A stretch of DNA of 64,000 nucleotides from Vandiemenella viatica. Lineage: Eukaryota > Arthropoda > Insecta > Orthoptera > Morabidae. The notes below the pieces were generated by a model. That model searched no databases and was not told where the DNA came from. It worked only from the letters and a program-made list of their open reading frames with translations. The translations under genes and the position numbers were made by a program. How positions within the stretch are numbered: the stretch's first letter is position 1; every line of letters starts with the position of its first letter. Below are positions 23,409 through 35,169 of the stretch, one piece after another. The stretch covers positions 279,559,930 to 279,623,929 of the forward strand of contig JARYHS010008074.1 in the NCBI GenBank assembly GCA_031002005.1. Reading direction: 5' to 3'.

Positions 23409-25379
23409 GAGATCTGGGAACTAGTTCGCGTAGTTCGCCTGTGGGAGCGCTTCTTCCGAACTAGTTCGTTCGCGAACTACACAAGACTAATATTCATGCA
23501 CCTATAAGGTAGTTGTCGGAGCACGTAAAGTGGATTTTTGGCAGCTTGCTATTTCCAACGATGTGAGTGTCTTTCTTATCTTATGAATATATCTTATATT
23601 TTTGTTTTATAATTATTCAATGTTTATATTACGTCAATTTTTAATTAGAAATTAATAGTCATCTTTCCTTAGTATTCCTTTAGTAAATAAAATTTGGTAT
23701 ACTTAGCAAAATTATTTTATTTATAAATTCATATTTACAAGGTATAACCCTGCTTCTTTCCATAGTTATATAAGTAGCACGCAAATGTCATTGCTGCCGT
23801 AAATTAATTTTTATAAGAACCTTGTACATTTCAAGACGAATCTACGTAAATAAATTGAGAACATTAAAATCAGTAAAATGAAAGGATTGATGACATATGA
23901 CTATCGGGGCATATTATATTATATATAAGGCCGATGTAGGGATTGGAGATAAGAGTATCCATGTGTGAAAAATTTCCAAAATATGCGCTCCGCAGAGGGA
24001 AGGATTAAATAAAGCAAGACGTAGTGAAATCAGGAAAAGTCGAGTGAATATTAGAAGATTAAAAATGATTAAAATTATGAATAACGACACCAGTTCAGGA
24101 AATTGATTTGTAAAATAGTCAGGACAGTAAGCATAATGAGGAGTAAAACCTACATGTAGTACTAATAAGTGGAATACGGCAAATGAAATGAACGAAAACC
24201 ACGTATAAAATTCCGGATTATAAAAATCTTACACGAACGGTAGAATCTACGACGAGAGACGGTCCGTTAATTTCTGGAATCTGAAGAGTGGACGAGTCTA
24301 AGTTACTGGTCTGTAGAAACGATTTTCACATTTTGTGTGGAAATAAAAGGGTTATAATATAATTACTTGTAGTTCAATTGTAAGCCTTGTGTAAAACATC
24401 GTTACTGTATCAAAACTAATAATCAATAAAACTGAAGATGTTTCAGAAGTTTTAGTATTTGTAATCGTAGTGAAAAAAGGGGATTCCAGATTACATGTGC
24501 TAAAATTGTTGGAGTGGGCCGTAAATTACTAATGAACAAATTTTAAGCTTATTTAAAGAAAAATCTAAAAATTAAGTAACTGAGAGACACAAGTAAAATA
24601 TTACTCCTAAAACGTTTTAAATATGGAACCTATGTGAATGTCTACGGATGGTTCGTATTTATTGAAGAAAAGAAGCGGAATGAGATCTTTTAGAAAAATG
24701 AGTATTTACAAAAAAACAGAATAAGTTGGTATTGCTCGCAGACGTGATTTGCAGAGTACCCATTGAAACAAAATGCAGTTTCTTTTCTGTAGAAGAAAGA
24801 CTTGAAATAAAACGAATAAATATCAATACTTCTGAAGAGAAATCGGCTTTACTCAGAAGAAGCCCCCGCTTGCAAAGGATAGAGAAAAACGACCTCACCA
24901 GTCACAAAGGAAGAGTAGCGGTTTAATCAGAGGAGATAAAAGACAAGAAGCTGAAAGTTCTTGAGTCAAAAGAGATGCATACACAAGACCACACCGTCAA
25001 CTTCTCCCACTCGATTATTCATCAGTCTGCTGAAACAGAACCGCGTAATTGAAATGGCAAATTAAATGAGTTAATTAGTGATGAAATATTCGTAAGTGAT
25101 TTAATTATTCAAATTTTGATTCTACATCTATATTCTGCTATTAACAGTAAAGTGTGCTTGGCAGGTGGTCCTTTGCTCAAACACAAATCTCCATTATTTA
25201 ACGGAACGAGAAAAGAAAGAATGCATATAGGCAACAGTAATGTTTTCTGTCCTTATCTATGCCATTACAACCCAAATACGTCTTCGGTTAGAAAAGTACT
25301 TCACTCCATTCATTCATAAGTGACAGAACTTATTTCAATCTCATTGTACGTATACCATAAAATATCAGTCCAATGTTTG

Positions 25380-25885
25380 TATTGATGACACTTTCGAAAA
25401 AAAACTGTGGCATGCGGTCAAATATCGTGGTGCTCTCCTCTGCACATTCTCAGTACTATTAATTAATGAAGACGTGAGAGAATATTATTCGCTATTTTCT
25501 TTACAGATACATCACAATTAGGTTTTCCTCTGACCGATGTTATTTGATGATCCCATTTCATGTTGCTTTGAACTATTACATCTAATGCTTAAATGATTTT
25601 AAGTTCACAAGAGTTGAAAAGCATATTTTGTACTCATAGACAAGTGGTATATTTTATTTGTTATGAAAATAACGTTGTACAAACTGTAATTTGATACAAG
25701 TTGCCATGTGGAAATATCGTCGAGATCGCGTTGAATCCCTAAACAATGCATGGATACAATTACTATCCTAAAGATCATTGTATCATCACCAAACACTCTT
25801 AAATGGCTCTTAACATTGTCTCCAGGACCGTTTAAAAATATAAGAAATATATGTCCTTGCGATATGCCCGATTCAGCTTGCAGAT
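25380..25885 (-). pseudogene. Non-LTR reverse transcriptase fragment
   Basis: Read on the minus strand, 25885-25600 gives IGHIARTYIFLIFLNG and then a DNVKSHLRVFGDDTMIF segment. The first is a decayed form of the QG-x-LGP-x-LFLIFIND RT motif and the second contains the FADD-type catalytic box (here FGDD). ISTWQL follows. Downstream, a decayed segment near 25420 (MCRGEHHDI) resembles the usual QRRAARFI region. CR1/jockey-like, family uncertain, with stops and shifts. No structure is supported from 25885 to 27250. Confidence 0.6.
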
Positions 25886-26527
25886 AAGGCGACTAAACTT
25901 CCTACACGAAGGCATATTGCGGCCGGCCATTTAGGAAATAATTTATCCGTCCTCAATTCTGTTGCTATAATTTGTGCACTTGGATAGTCGTTTGGAAGCG
26001 GTTGTATGCTTAGATGAAGAAAGATTTCTCAGATTCCTCCGTCCCGGATTCAAAACTGGTTTCTAATTGCGATTCTGCATCAGCTTGCATCTCGTCATGA
26101 TCAACTTTACCGACTCTGCACAAATAATTTTTGCCATCTAAGAATTTAACGTTGTTTGACTAAATGATATGTTACAAAATCATTGTAGAGTGATAGAGAA
26201 ATAAGTCAGTATATGGCGGGGTCTATTCAATCTCCTTTATTGAATGTGGGAGTAACCCATGCGAATTTCTACTAGAAAACCTCGTTTAACGATTTGCAGC
26301 ATATCTTAGAGAGAAAGTGTTAGATTCAGTCGCATACTCTGACAACATTCTTACTCGATGCTCGCCAGAATTTCAGAATTTTTGGCTGTCCTACGATACC
26401 TGCATTGTTATACCGTACATTTGTTGATACAATGTCTTTCGTCAGTAAAACTGCACCCTACACACTTGTTAGTAGGATATGTACAATCACACGTGGTTTG
26501 CACCACAAGCACCTTTCCAACGTATTT

Positions 26528-26765
26528 AAAACTAATACTTTTATTTCACAGTATTAAGACACTTAGTGACAACATATAAACCACCATTGCATCAATTATT
26601 ACACGTTATTAAACAGTAACTCGTTGTTAGTAGTATGTAACCTATCACTTTCGTTTATTGGTTCATCATTACCAGCACCGTTTAGAAATAAGTGTATTCC
26701 TATATCTCAGTATTACAGCACTTATCAATGGGACATAAACCATCATAGCAACAAATACCACCTAC
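26528..26765 (+). repeat. Diverged tandem duplication, ~160-bp period
   Basis: TCACAGTATTAAGACACTTA...ACATATAAACCACCATTGCATCAA (26528-26603) and TCTCAGTATTACAGCACTTA...GACATAAACCATCATAGCAACAA (26691-26765) align with scattered substitutions. The segment between them is the remainder of the first unit. It is a short non-coding duplication of no known function. Confidence 0.5.
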
Positions 26766-27259
26766 AGAATAAGCGAGAAGTAAAAGGACTTTAATGACAG
26801 TCAGGAAATTTTAATACAGATTACGGTTTATAAATCAATTGCCTCGAAAGGTTTCCATGTTTCCCAAAAAGAACTCGTTTCTTTTCATTGCCCAAACGTA
26901 TTTGTAAGGTCTTTCCTACCATGCGTAATGACTGGCACGTGATCCGTTTATCACAAGTATGAAATAAACGTAAAAAAAAAGAGATTCACTGATCCAAGCG
27001 CTGCATAAATCACGTTTCCATGAAATAAATATTTCCTATTTTAGGCTAGAAGATTTGATTCATTTAAATATTAGTTGTCACAGCGTATTTTGGTTTCAAG
27101 GCTTACCAATAATTGCTGTTTGTGTTGACGAATAACTAAGTTTATTTTGTAGTCAAAACGCCAGCCGTACTGATCCGTCGCATTTATAACTTTCACAGCA
27201 CCCAAACAAGTGGAATGTCTAATTCATCCAATCGTCAGTCCGGACGTACGAATACAGCA

Positions 27260-27365
27260 TTACCATGGATCTGAGAATACCGGAATGCTTCCTTCATAAA
27301 GGCCATATCGAATATGTTTCCCTCCCTACCTTTCAATCCTCTAAATGCCTTAATGACCCGTGAAG
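27260..27365 (+). mobile_element. SINE family S1, badly decayed internal fragment
   Basis: CCATGGATCTGAGAATACCGGAATGCTTCCTTCATAAAGGCCAT matches the middle of the S1 body in order (CCGGGAATGCTTCCTTC, GGCCAT, and the FCCT-rich tail). Head and tail are missing, so this is an old fragment. Confidence 0.45.
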
Positions 27366-27849
27366 TACTAATCAAAATAAATTATTCTGATAAAAACGGA
27401 CAGCAGAAGTCGTCAAGACTTGTAAATGTAGTTTCTGTCTACATTTTTTTTTGTCATAGTTTTAGTTGTTACTTCTTTGTGAAACAGTTTCGAACGGATT
27501 AACAATATTATCTTCATTTAAAAAAACCTATAGAAACCTCAAATGTTTGCATCAATGATACTTTCAACTTTACTTCTGAGAATCTGAATCAATTTTGTTA
27601 ACTGAAGAAAGAAAACCTCGTTTAACATATATTATGGATGAATTAAAATAACATAATAGAGATAAGTTCATGTGACGCTGATAGTTTATTATCATCCTGT
27701 CTAAAGACTCTAATTCTCACTCGTCTCAGCGAGAATGTGACATCTTCAAATGTGTCGGGCTGACTTTACAGCTCATAAATACAATGAAAAAGTTTCAGCA
27801 AGTGGTTCATTCACTATACCCTCCCTGTAACTCAGAAAGCTAAATAAAA

Positions 27850-29340
27850 TAAAAAAAGTCAATGCGGCTGTTGTAGATAATATCACTACAGATGTATTAA
27901 AAATTTTGGAACACTGTATTGTACCTTATTTTATGTAAAATGAGTCTGGAATCTTGCTGCTTACCATAGGATTGGAAAAGAGCGATAGTAGTACCGGTTC
28001 AAATAGGACAGGTTAAAAATAGTGTTTAAAATTATAGGTCAATTAGTTTGACATCAGTGATTGGCAAAATGATGGAGAGATTGATATGCAACTATGTCAG
28101 AAATGTCTGTGAGGAAAGAAACTTGTTTACAGATCGACAACATAGCTATAGGCAAGTATATTCATCTGAATCTCAGATGGTGGGCTATATGCAAGATATT
28201 TCAGAAGAATTGGACATGGCAGGCCAAGTTGATAGTGTAGCACTATATCTCTCTAAGGCATTTGAAGAGTGAGCCACAAAATAGTTTTAGATAAACCTTA
28301 AACTATTTGATTGGATGAAAAAGTTATTTTATGGGTAGAAAGCAAAATGTTAGAGTAGGAAATACATTATCAAAACGAGGTCGAAGTAAATATGGGAGTG
28401 TCAGAAGGTAGTGTACTGGAACCGTTGCTGTTCATTATTCTAATGACTGTGTTGATGCTTAAAATTTAGGTTGTTTGTAGATGACACATTGTACATAATT
28501 GGATCAAAACGCGAGAAGACTGTGAACAGCTGCTGGGGACCTGGATAGAATATGTAAATTGGTACGTCAGCATGGAATGAAGATCAATTCCAAGATGAGT
28601 CATCTTATTAAGTACGCAAATAAAAAAAATAAAGGTCCTTAATGAGTTTAGGATGGGGTCATAATTGGTAGTTGAAGGCTTGAGGTGTAAATATCTTGGC
28701 ATAACGTTTGATAATACCCTAAACTCGGCAGAGCACATTTGGCAGGTGGTAGGAAAAGGTTACGAAATCCTTCATTTACTGGACAGGGTGATGAGAGGAT
28801 GTACCAGAGAAATTAGGGAATTGGGTTACAAAACTTTGGTCATATCGTTGGTTGAATATGGTGGTGTAGTTTGGGACCCACATTTTGGGTATAGAATTCA
28901 GGAGTTGAAGGGCATGCAAAGAAGAGCAGCTAGATTAGTTTGTGGAGATTACCACAGGATCCATTCATTATCTGATATGATAAAGGATATGGATTGGGAG
29001 TCATTGGAGGAAAGGAGGTGGTGAAGAGAGTGCTGGGAATGTACGACGGATATGTTGGTAATGGGGCTTCGAGGGATATTGGTGGAAGAATTACTAATAG
29101 TGCATTGAAAGGGAAAGATTATCAATACCACTAGCTGAAACTCTATTTCATGCATAAGAAAGAGGGAAAATTTTATTTTGTTCGTATGGGTGTCAGGGAC
29201 TGGAATAAATTATGAAGTGGTGAATAACTCATAAAAAAAACTCCTAAGGAACTTAAAATCTATAAACCGCAAAAGTGGAGAAATTTATCACTCAGATTAT
29301 ATAATATAATAAAAAAAGATAAAATATAAATGGGTAATTA
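27850..29340 (+). mobile_element. CR1-like LINE fragment (copy A), reverse transcriptase region
   Basis: Successive frames spell the expected RT order. WKRAIVVPV lies near 27975. SLTSVIGKMMERLI (28048-28090) corresponds to the RT1-2 region. RQHSYRQ...ESQMVGYMQDISEELD and YLSKAFEE follow, then LFVDDTLYI (catalytic FVDD box, about 28470), then CKYLGITFDNTLN, LVEYGGVVWDPH and MQRRAARLVCGDY (28687-28955). Many frame changes and a stop inside show it is dead; the 5' half of the element is absent. Two more tails of this family are at 37.2 kb (minus) and 55.1 kb (plus). The end near AAATGGGTAATTAG is shared with the 55 kb copy. Confidence 0.85.
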
Positions 29341-29744
29341 GATGACTAAAGTACTTGCTAGCGCAGCATGTGCTCCATCGCTATTAAGTTAATAATAATA
29401 GAAATAACCTATTATCAATATCAAAATAAACGTTGAATCTTATATTTAGTATTGTTTATATTACAAATAAATTACCGTTAAATTGGAATCAACGAGATGA
29501 GTAAATTTTAAGATTAATTTTGAAAACAGTCGGAGGCCAACACATCCTGAAAGTATGAATTTGTTTGTTTTAAAACTTAATATGTTATAATTTCAAATTA
29601 AAATATTAAAACGTATCAAATTTTTTTTAAAATACAAATTTTTTACTTATTTTTTATAAAATACACAAATTTGAGACATATCGCGCTTTAAAAACGTTTT
29701 AAATGCACTATTGGCCTTATTTAAGTCGAGTATGGCAGAATTTT

Positions 29745-29900
29745 AATGCTAATATTATAAATGCAAAAGTAACTCTGTCTCTCTGTCTGTTTGTTACGTT
29801 TTCACGAATAAACGGGTAAACCCATGTTGATGATATTTACCAACGAAATATCATCTATCATTTCGAAAGACATAAGACACTTTTTTTCGAGATAAATAAC
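29745..29900. repeat. Possible interspersed repeat (TATAAATGCAAAAGT motif)
   Basis: The stretch ATTATAAATGCAAAAGTAAC, CTCTGTCTGTTTG, TTACGTTTTCACG, TAAACGGGTAAACC, GATGATATTTACC resembles a terminal sequence found in many interspersed insect repeats. I recognise it from memory only. No second copy is in this window and no boundaries are visible. The DNA on both sides (29340-29745, 29900-30370) is unassigned. Confidence 0.35.
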
Positions 29901-30369
29901 ATATTTTGTTATGAAATTTTGAAAACTAACAGATCGGTGACGGGCAGAAGGATAGCGTGCGTTAGTGTCTGTAACGTTAATCAGTCGCTCAGGTTTTGTT
30001 TCTCTCGAAGGCTTGATGCTACAAACTGCTCCGTAATAGTTTCATTAAATCTTCCTTTAATGGAGCCCAGTTCCTTTTTTAGAATATTAAACAAATTACA
30101 CGAATTCTTATACATAATTAATCTGTTTTTTTTTCTTTCAATCGTGTTGAAGTTAATCAGTTCTCATAATTTCGGCAGTTAGCAAATCACTCTGTGAAAC
30201 GTGAGATCTCCCTAACAATGGCACAGCGCTGTTCGCATACAAAGGGAAACAACCGCAGCTTGCGATAATATGATTGTAGGAAATCGAATACCGCTCAATG
30301 AATTTGCTACCGGACTGGAACAGAAGAAAATTATAAATGCTGTTCGGCTAGACATACACCCTTAGTTTC

Positions 30370-30680
30370 TTAGGGGATGTCGTTAGCAAAGAAATGTCTG
30401 TTGTCTGTGCGACGTCCACCGTGGTGGTGACAAATGTTCGCTTGGCGCGCAGTTAGAGCTGAGTGGGTGGCAAGCCTGCAGGGAGCTGATTTATGGCAGC
30501 CAGACAGAAGGGCAGCCAACTTAGTGCTAACTACCACCGGCCCCATCTCCGCTGCTTCCCCCTGGGATCTCTATTTCTCTTCTGTTGGCAACCTTGTTCT
30601 GTCGCGACCTCCTGCAGTGGTGCAGCTCGCCAGAAACCGTGTGTGACGACAAAACGAAGTCACTAAAGTGGCGTAGAAAT
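30370..30680. other. GC-rich non-coding island E
   Basis: Locally GC-rich, with GGGATGTCGTTAGC, GTGCGACGTCCACC, GCTTGGCGCGCAG and CTCCGCTGCTTCCCCC. Overlapping open frames of about 70 codons on both strands carry no motif. It matches no repeat in the window. Candidate regulatory island or exon; nothing decides between them. Confidence 0.25.
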
Positions 30681-31004
30681 AAAATTCTACGTTCAAAAAA
30701 AGTCATAACACTATTGTTACTTCGGATCCCCTGGGAGAACGACGGCATGAACCGCTGTGCCCATTACAAAATGAAGAAAACTGCTCAGATAACTTATTAT
30801 AAAAATGACATTAAATAAATATTTTTTAAAAAAATCTACCTTATTTCAATTCTACCAAGGCCCTTTATCCAACAGTTTACTGATATCCTGAGGAAACATT
30901 TCTCTCATGAGTCCATTTTTGAAAAAAGGCGAGGGCCAGTTTCATGTCTATGCATTCTCATGCATATTTTAAAGATTTAAAGAAAAAAATACAGAGGCTT
31001 TTAA

Positions 31005-32125
31005 TGTTTCACAAATTTATGCCATGGGCTCGCCACTTTCCCCTGTAGCTGCCAACATATTTATTGAAGCATTCGAAATGGAGGTTTTTAACAACGGCGC
31101 CATAAACCTAAAAAGTGGATCCGGTACGTTGATGACACCTATGCATCTGGCCTCGCGATAAGGAGAACTGGCAAGAGTTCTTACAACACCTGAATAGTGT
31201 CCATCCAAGAATCCAGTTCAGCATGGAATTGGAAGAAAATGGACAACTGCCATTTTTTCGATATCCTGGTTCATAAGCGAGATGATGGGCGTTTGGGTCA
31301 TACGGTGTACCGCAAGGCGAGCCACACAAATAGATATCTGCCGCACCATCAGCCCAGTAACGAAGAGAGGCGTATTAACAGCACTGAGCTTAAGAGCGAG
31401 GATATTATGTGACTCGGAAAGACTGAAGGAAGAAATGGAGAATCTTACAAAAATAATCCGAGCTAACGCCTCTAGTGAATCAGATATCAGAAGGGATTTC
31501 AGACTTAAAAAACCCATTGAAGATGTCAACTTATCCCATGATACCAATGTGCCAAGAAAATTCGTCTGTCTCCCATACATACATGTTATCACTGACCGGA
31601 ATGGGAAACTGTTAAAGCGGGTGGATGTGCGAATCATGTATAAAGCTCACTGCAAACTTGGCCAATCATTATCCAGGGTAAAAGACAGATTACACCCACA
31701 CCAGCTTACGGGTGTTTACGAAATCCCCTGCAGCTGTGGCAGTGTATACATCGGAGAGACTGGTCGCACAGTGGCGGAGAGACTTAAAGAACATATCCGC
31801 CACTACAAATACAACAACAGCGACAAATCTGCCGTCGTTCGCCATGCTATTAACACCGGGCATGAAATAAAATTTCAAGACACGAGGCTACTGTGGAGAG
31901 AAGACCAGTGGTGGCCTCCGACGTGTGAAAGAGGCAGCAGAAATCTTAAGGAATTCCGAACAACATCAACGAAGATAGCGGCCATTTCCTCTGCGATGCT
32001 TGGCGATTGTTGCTATGTCAACATGAACATAAACAGTAACTCTGAAGAGGGCTGTAAGATTCCAGCTGAAAGCTCAGGTAATTCAATAAACAAGGCAGCA
32101 TAACCCGAAAAGCTGTTAATCATGA
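31005..32125 (+). mobile_element. Penelope-like element, 3' part (RT end plus GIY-YIG)
   Basis: The fragment opens with AMGSPLSPVAANIFIEAFEM (31022-31081), the RT motif before the catalytic box. After a 1-bp frameshift comes KKWIRYVDDTYAS (catalytic YVDD, about 31110-31148), then FFDILVHKRDDGRLGHTVYR and NRYLPHHQPSNEERR, typical of Penelope RT. A 273-codon frame (31282-32103) then carries a GIY-YIG endonuclease: GVYEIPCSCGSVYIGETGRT (31711-31770) with Arg in ETGRTVAERLKEH. Further shifts scramble the C-terminus after about 31900. Everything upstream of the RT core is missing, so this is a 5'-truncated, inactive copy. Confidence 0.9.
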
Positions 32126-32344
32126 ACAAACGGCCGCTGAAGTCTTAGGAATCATTTAATGCTCGGCCATTTGTTTCTGTTAGCAGCCAATAAAGTCATA
32201 GTACGATTTAGATTCAAATACACTCCGATAAATACTTCGCAAATCAATACTGTGAGTTTTATTATCAGCATAGATTAGACATATTGATACATGTCATTTC
32301 GTGTCTAGCAGTAATTTGTGAGTTAGAATAGTTCCTCCACATCA

Positions 32345-32495
32345 TGACACATCACCGACGTCTAGGTCATTGCAACCAGGAAAAGATGGGAACCCGATAA
32401 GGATTGTGAGGAAATTCGCCTGCGGTCTTTTCAAATAACCATCCCAGCATTCGCCTGTAGTGAATTTGGAAAACCAAACTATAGAATGCCTGACT
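32345..32495 (-). mobile_element. SINE family S1, decayed copy
   Basis: The order ACGTCTAGGTCATTG, GGAAATTCGCCTGCGGTC, CCATCCCAGCATTCGCCTG, GTGAATTTGGAAAACC matches the minus-strand S1 body from tail to head. The tRNA-like head is reduced to a vague GACTGGAGATCC. It is an old insertion. Confidence 0.55.
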
Positions 32496-32728
32496 GGAGA
32501 TCCAAAAACTCATCCTTCAAAGCAAGAGGCTCGAACGTTCATTAAGAGGTCACTCTAAAATCCGCCAAACAAACGGGAAACGGCTAGTTCGTAAGTCCCA
32601 GAACTTTAACGCCATTCCTAATTCCCATTTTACTTTTTTTGCGATTACCTATAAAAATCACAAATGTGTATGTGTGTGTCTTAAAAGTTTTGTAGTGAAT
32701 ATTGTGGATGAAGTGATAATATGAAATA

Positions 32729-33899
32729 CACCGAAGTGCTAAAAGTTATGGGATGTCTGCTAATATCATGGGAGACCCCATTTTCCCGGCGAAGTGCAGC
32801 AACATGCGTGGCATTGACCAAACAAATCGTACGTCCCCAGAAAAAAATATTCGGCGATGATTCATCTACAGCCATTCATAATTGCAAAAGTGTCGTTAGT
32901 GCGGAACTTTATGCATTGAACTTTCAATCACGTACTAGCTATTTCCGTTTGGACTAATGTATGGCGATTTAGGTGGACAAATTATTCACTTCACTTGTCT
33001 AGAATGTTCCTCAAACCTATTGTGAATGATTTAACCCAGTGACATGACGAACGGTCATCAGAGCAAAGTCCATAGCTATTTGGGAACATGAAACCATGAA
33101 TGGATCCAAATGGTCCCAAGCAGCTGAACATAATCATTTCCAATCATTGGCCAGTTCAGTTTGACCAGTCCATGTCATATTAACACAGCATATAGCACGA
33201 TAGAGCCACAACCAGCTTGCAAAATGCCTCCCCTACAACCTGGTACTATGGCCATCGGGTGGTTTTCACCTCACTCGAACCCTACCGTCAGTTTTTAGCA
33301 ACTGAAATCGTGACTCGCCTGAACACGGAAAGTTTTTTCAGTCATCAAGTATCCAGCAGATAAGTCCACGAATCTAGGCGAAACAGTGCAGGCGATTACG
33401 TTTTGTTAGTAGAGGAACTCGCGGAGGTCTTCTGCTAACATGTACCATAAACTACAAATTTAGCTGTACTGTCCGCAGCGACAGGTCTGTTGAACGTCCC
33501 ACCTTGAGTTTTGCTGTTTTATAACTCAACACTGACATTTCAAAGTGGACTTCGCTGGTCTGGGTCACTGAGTGGTCGGCTGCTGCGTAGTCCATGGTGG
33601 GAGGTAATGCCGGAATTACATATTCACCTCACGCTCTTAACACTGCAGACCAAGGATAATTTAATTCACGAATAATTTCCGAAATGGAAGTCCCTATGCG
33701 TCTAGCGCCATCTGCCATTCCGCCTTCAAAGTCTATTAATTCATGTCGTTTGACCATAATCACGTCAATAAAACCTTTAACATGACTCATAAGAGTATAC
33801 AATAAAGCTCCGACACTCCACAGGCCATTTATACGTTTCTTCTGCTGAGCTATCGCCAGCTGGATGGATTCCTATCCCACGACTTTTGACTCTTCAGTG
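32729..33899. mobile_element. Tc1-like DNA transposon, full-length ends
   Basis: The left end CACCGAAGTGCTAAAAGTTA and right end (reverse complement) CACTGAAGAGTCAAAAGTCG are imperfect inverted repeats, each followed by TGGGAT. TA dinucleotides flank both (32727-32728 and 33900-33901), the Tc1/mariner target. The 1171-bp length and a decayed minus-strand transposase fit a Tc1 element of a type I recognise from other insects. Confidence 0.88.
32880..33756 (-). pseudogene. Tc1 transposase, inactivated
   Basis: Translation from the ATG at 33756 gives MVKRHELIDFEGGMADGARR followed by IGTSISEIIRE, the N-terminal helix-turn-helix of Tc1 transposases. Downstream, with frameshifts, come SGESRFQLLKTDGRVRVR (near 33310) and SDDRSSCH (near 33040), and then CPPKSPYISPNG (near 32960). 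In the family these are WSDESRF, the D-D-N-A-P-C-H box and PPRSPDMNPIEHLW. The first catalytic Asp is Gly here and the final Glu is lost, on top of several stops. The protein would cut DNA to mobilise the element if intact; this copy cannot. Confidence 0.82.
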
Positions 33900-34085
33900 T
33901 AAATGATAGTTTCCCTGTACAGGGTCGAATTCGTAGTGTTTGTTCAGTTAAAGTGTACGGTCGCTTAGTTGATTAGACGATTAGCCGAAGAGAAGACGAT
34001 CAGAAACGTGAACATTACATTACATTACATCACGTGAACATTACATTAGAATTTGTCACGAAAAAAGTGTTTAGATTGTAACTTA

Positions 34086-34375
34086 GTGGTTTCGTGGCTC
34101 AGTGGTTAAGCCGTCTAAATGGAGGTCGAAAGGTCCCCGGTTCGAATCCCTGTCTCGGCGGGGATCTTCGTACGCCCTTAACCCTACCTTCACCTTGCGA
34201 ACAGCTTGCTGTGTAATGTGAAGTTCGTCACAAAGCTTCCGTAGTTCGGAATCCACGATAAACTGGTCCCTATTGCCGGTAGGATTACTGGATTAGGTTA
34301 TGGCGGCTACGATAGGGACGGATTGCGCAGCCACTAGAAACCGTGGCACCAGATTAGTACGACCACACAGAATTA
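34086..34375 (+). mobile_element. tRNA-derived SINE, second family (S2)
   Basis: The head has a good A box (TGGCTCAGTGGTTAAG, about 34097-34112) and a perfect B box (GGTTCGAATCC, 34139-34149), 30-40 bases apart as in a pol III promoter. Attempts to fold a full tRNA fail in the T stem and acceptor stem, so it is not a functional tRNA. About 225 bases of unrelated body follow, ending near GGCACCAGATTAGTACGACC and an ATTATTACATTA-type tail. No second copy occurs here, so the body length is approximate. Confidence 0.6.
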
Positions 34376-34431
34376 TTACATTAATTATTATCATTATAAA
34401 ATTTGGATAGAGTTATAAATATGAAATTTCA

Positions 34432-34530
34432 CTGGGTTTGGTAGCTCAGTGGTGGTATCTGAGACTATCTAGCATCTCCCGCGTTCCATCTGTGCGAAAT
34501 GAAATGTTCGCATCCCACTGAACATCTGGT
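34432..34530 (+). repeat. tRNA-like SINE head, third type
   Basis: Contains TAGCTCAGTGG (A box) at about 34441-34451 and GTTCGCATCC (B box) at about 34506-34515. The spacing is long and no cloverleaf closes, so a real tRNA gene is unlikely. It sits only about 60 bases after the S2 element and may be a separate SINE. No body boundary is visible. Confidence 0.45.
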
Positions 34531-35169
34531 TCTACAGTTCAACATTTTTCCGTTCTTTCTTTAATTTTTTTAAAAATAATTCTTTCCACAAAATAACATA
34601 ATTAAGTAAGGTTTATTATTTGAAGCTGAACTACAGTCACATTATTCGTAACTTCAGTTAAAGGTCTGTAACTAAATGCGGTAAGTCGCAAAGCATTGAC
34701 TTGACTGTCACTGTATTGGATATTCACATCAAATGTCATATTTAATTTTCGTATGATGTGTCTATCTTCACTATTAGTATTCTTTTGTGAAGTAATTCCT
34801 CTCTACTGGTTCCGATATATTAAATTTGTTGTTAACGTAAGCAGGACCGTTTTGAACCATGCTAGAAAAGGAAAGAGCAAAACAAATTAAATCAAATATA
34901 ATTATGATCATGGTCTTAAAATTTAAGTATTTATATTATCACCTCTTGCTCCTTCTTTTACTGACTGATTTGTTTCTACATCGATATTTGTATTTTCCTT
35001 TTTTAATAGTACAGAAAATTAATATAAACCTTGAATTACCTATCAATTCCATAACATAATAAATGCAGTGGTTATACTATGGTTGTTCGTATTAATTTCT
35101 ATCCATCCAGTCTCCAACATCCCCTTCGTAGAAACGAGGAAGAATATTTTTTTAAAAAAGAAACTGTCT

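Larger units (their letters stand above)
21226..23489. mobile_element. hAT-superfamily element hAT-2, complete ends
   Basis: The element is bounded by a perfect 8-bp direct repeat, ATATTCAT (21218-21225 and 23490-23497). Its ends are inverted: left TAGACTTGCGCATAATAGTTC, right (reverse complement) TAGTCTTGTGTAGTTCGCG. TAG..TTG ends with 8-bp duplications are typical of hAT. Multiple TTCGCGAAC words crowd both ends and an internal array at 22.9 kb. The interior is AT-rich with a (CAA)n run and a decayed BED-finger-like frame on the minus strand. No intact transposase. A direct duplication of end-proximal sequence (21354-21396 and 23126-23168) shows internal rearrangement. Confidence 0.85.

Noticed and set aside
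34086..34160. A genuine tRNA gene
   Set aside because: A and B boxes are good, but the T stem and acceptor stem do not pair and the element continues into a SINE body.
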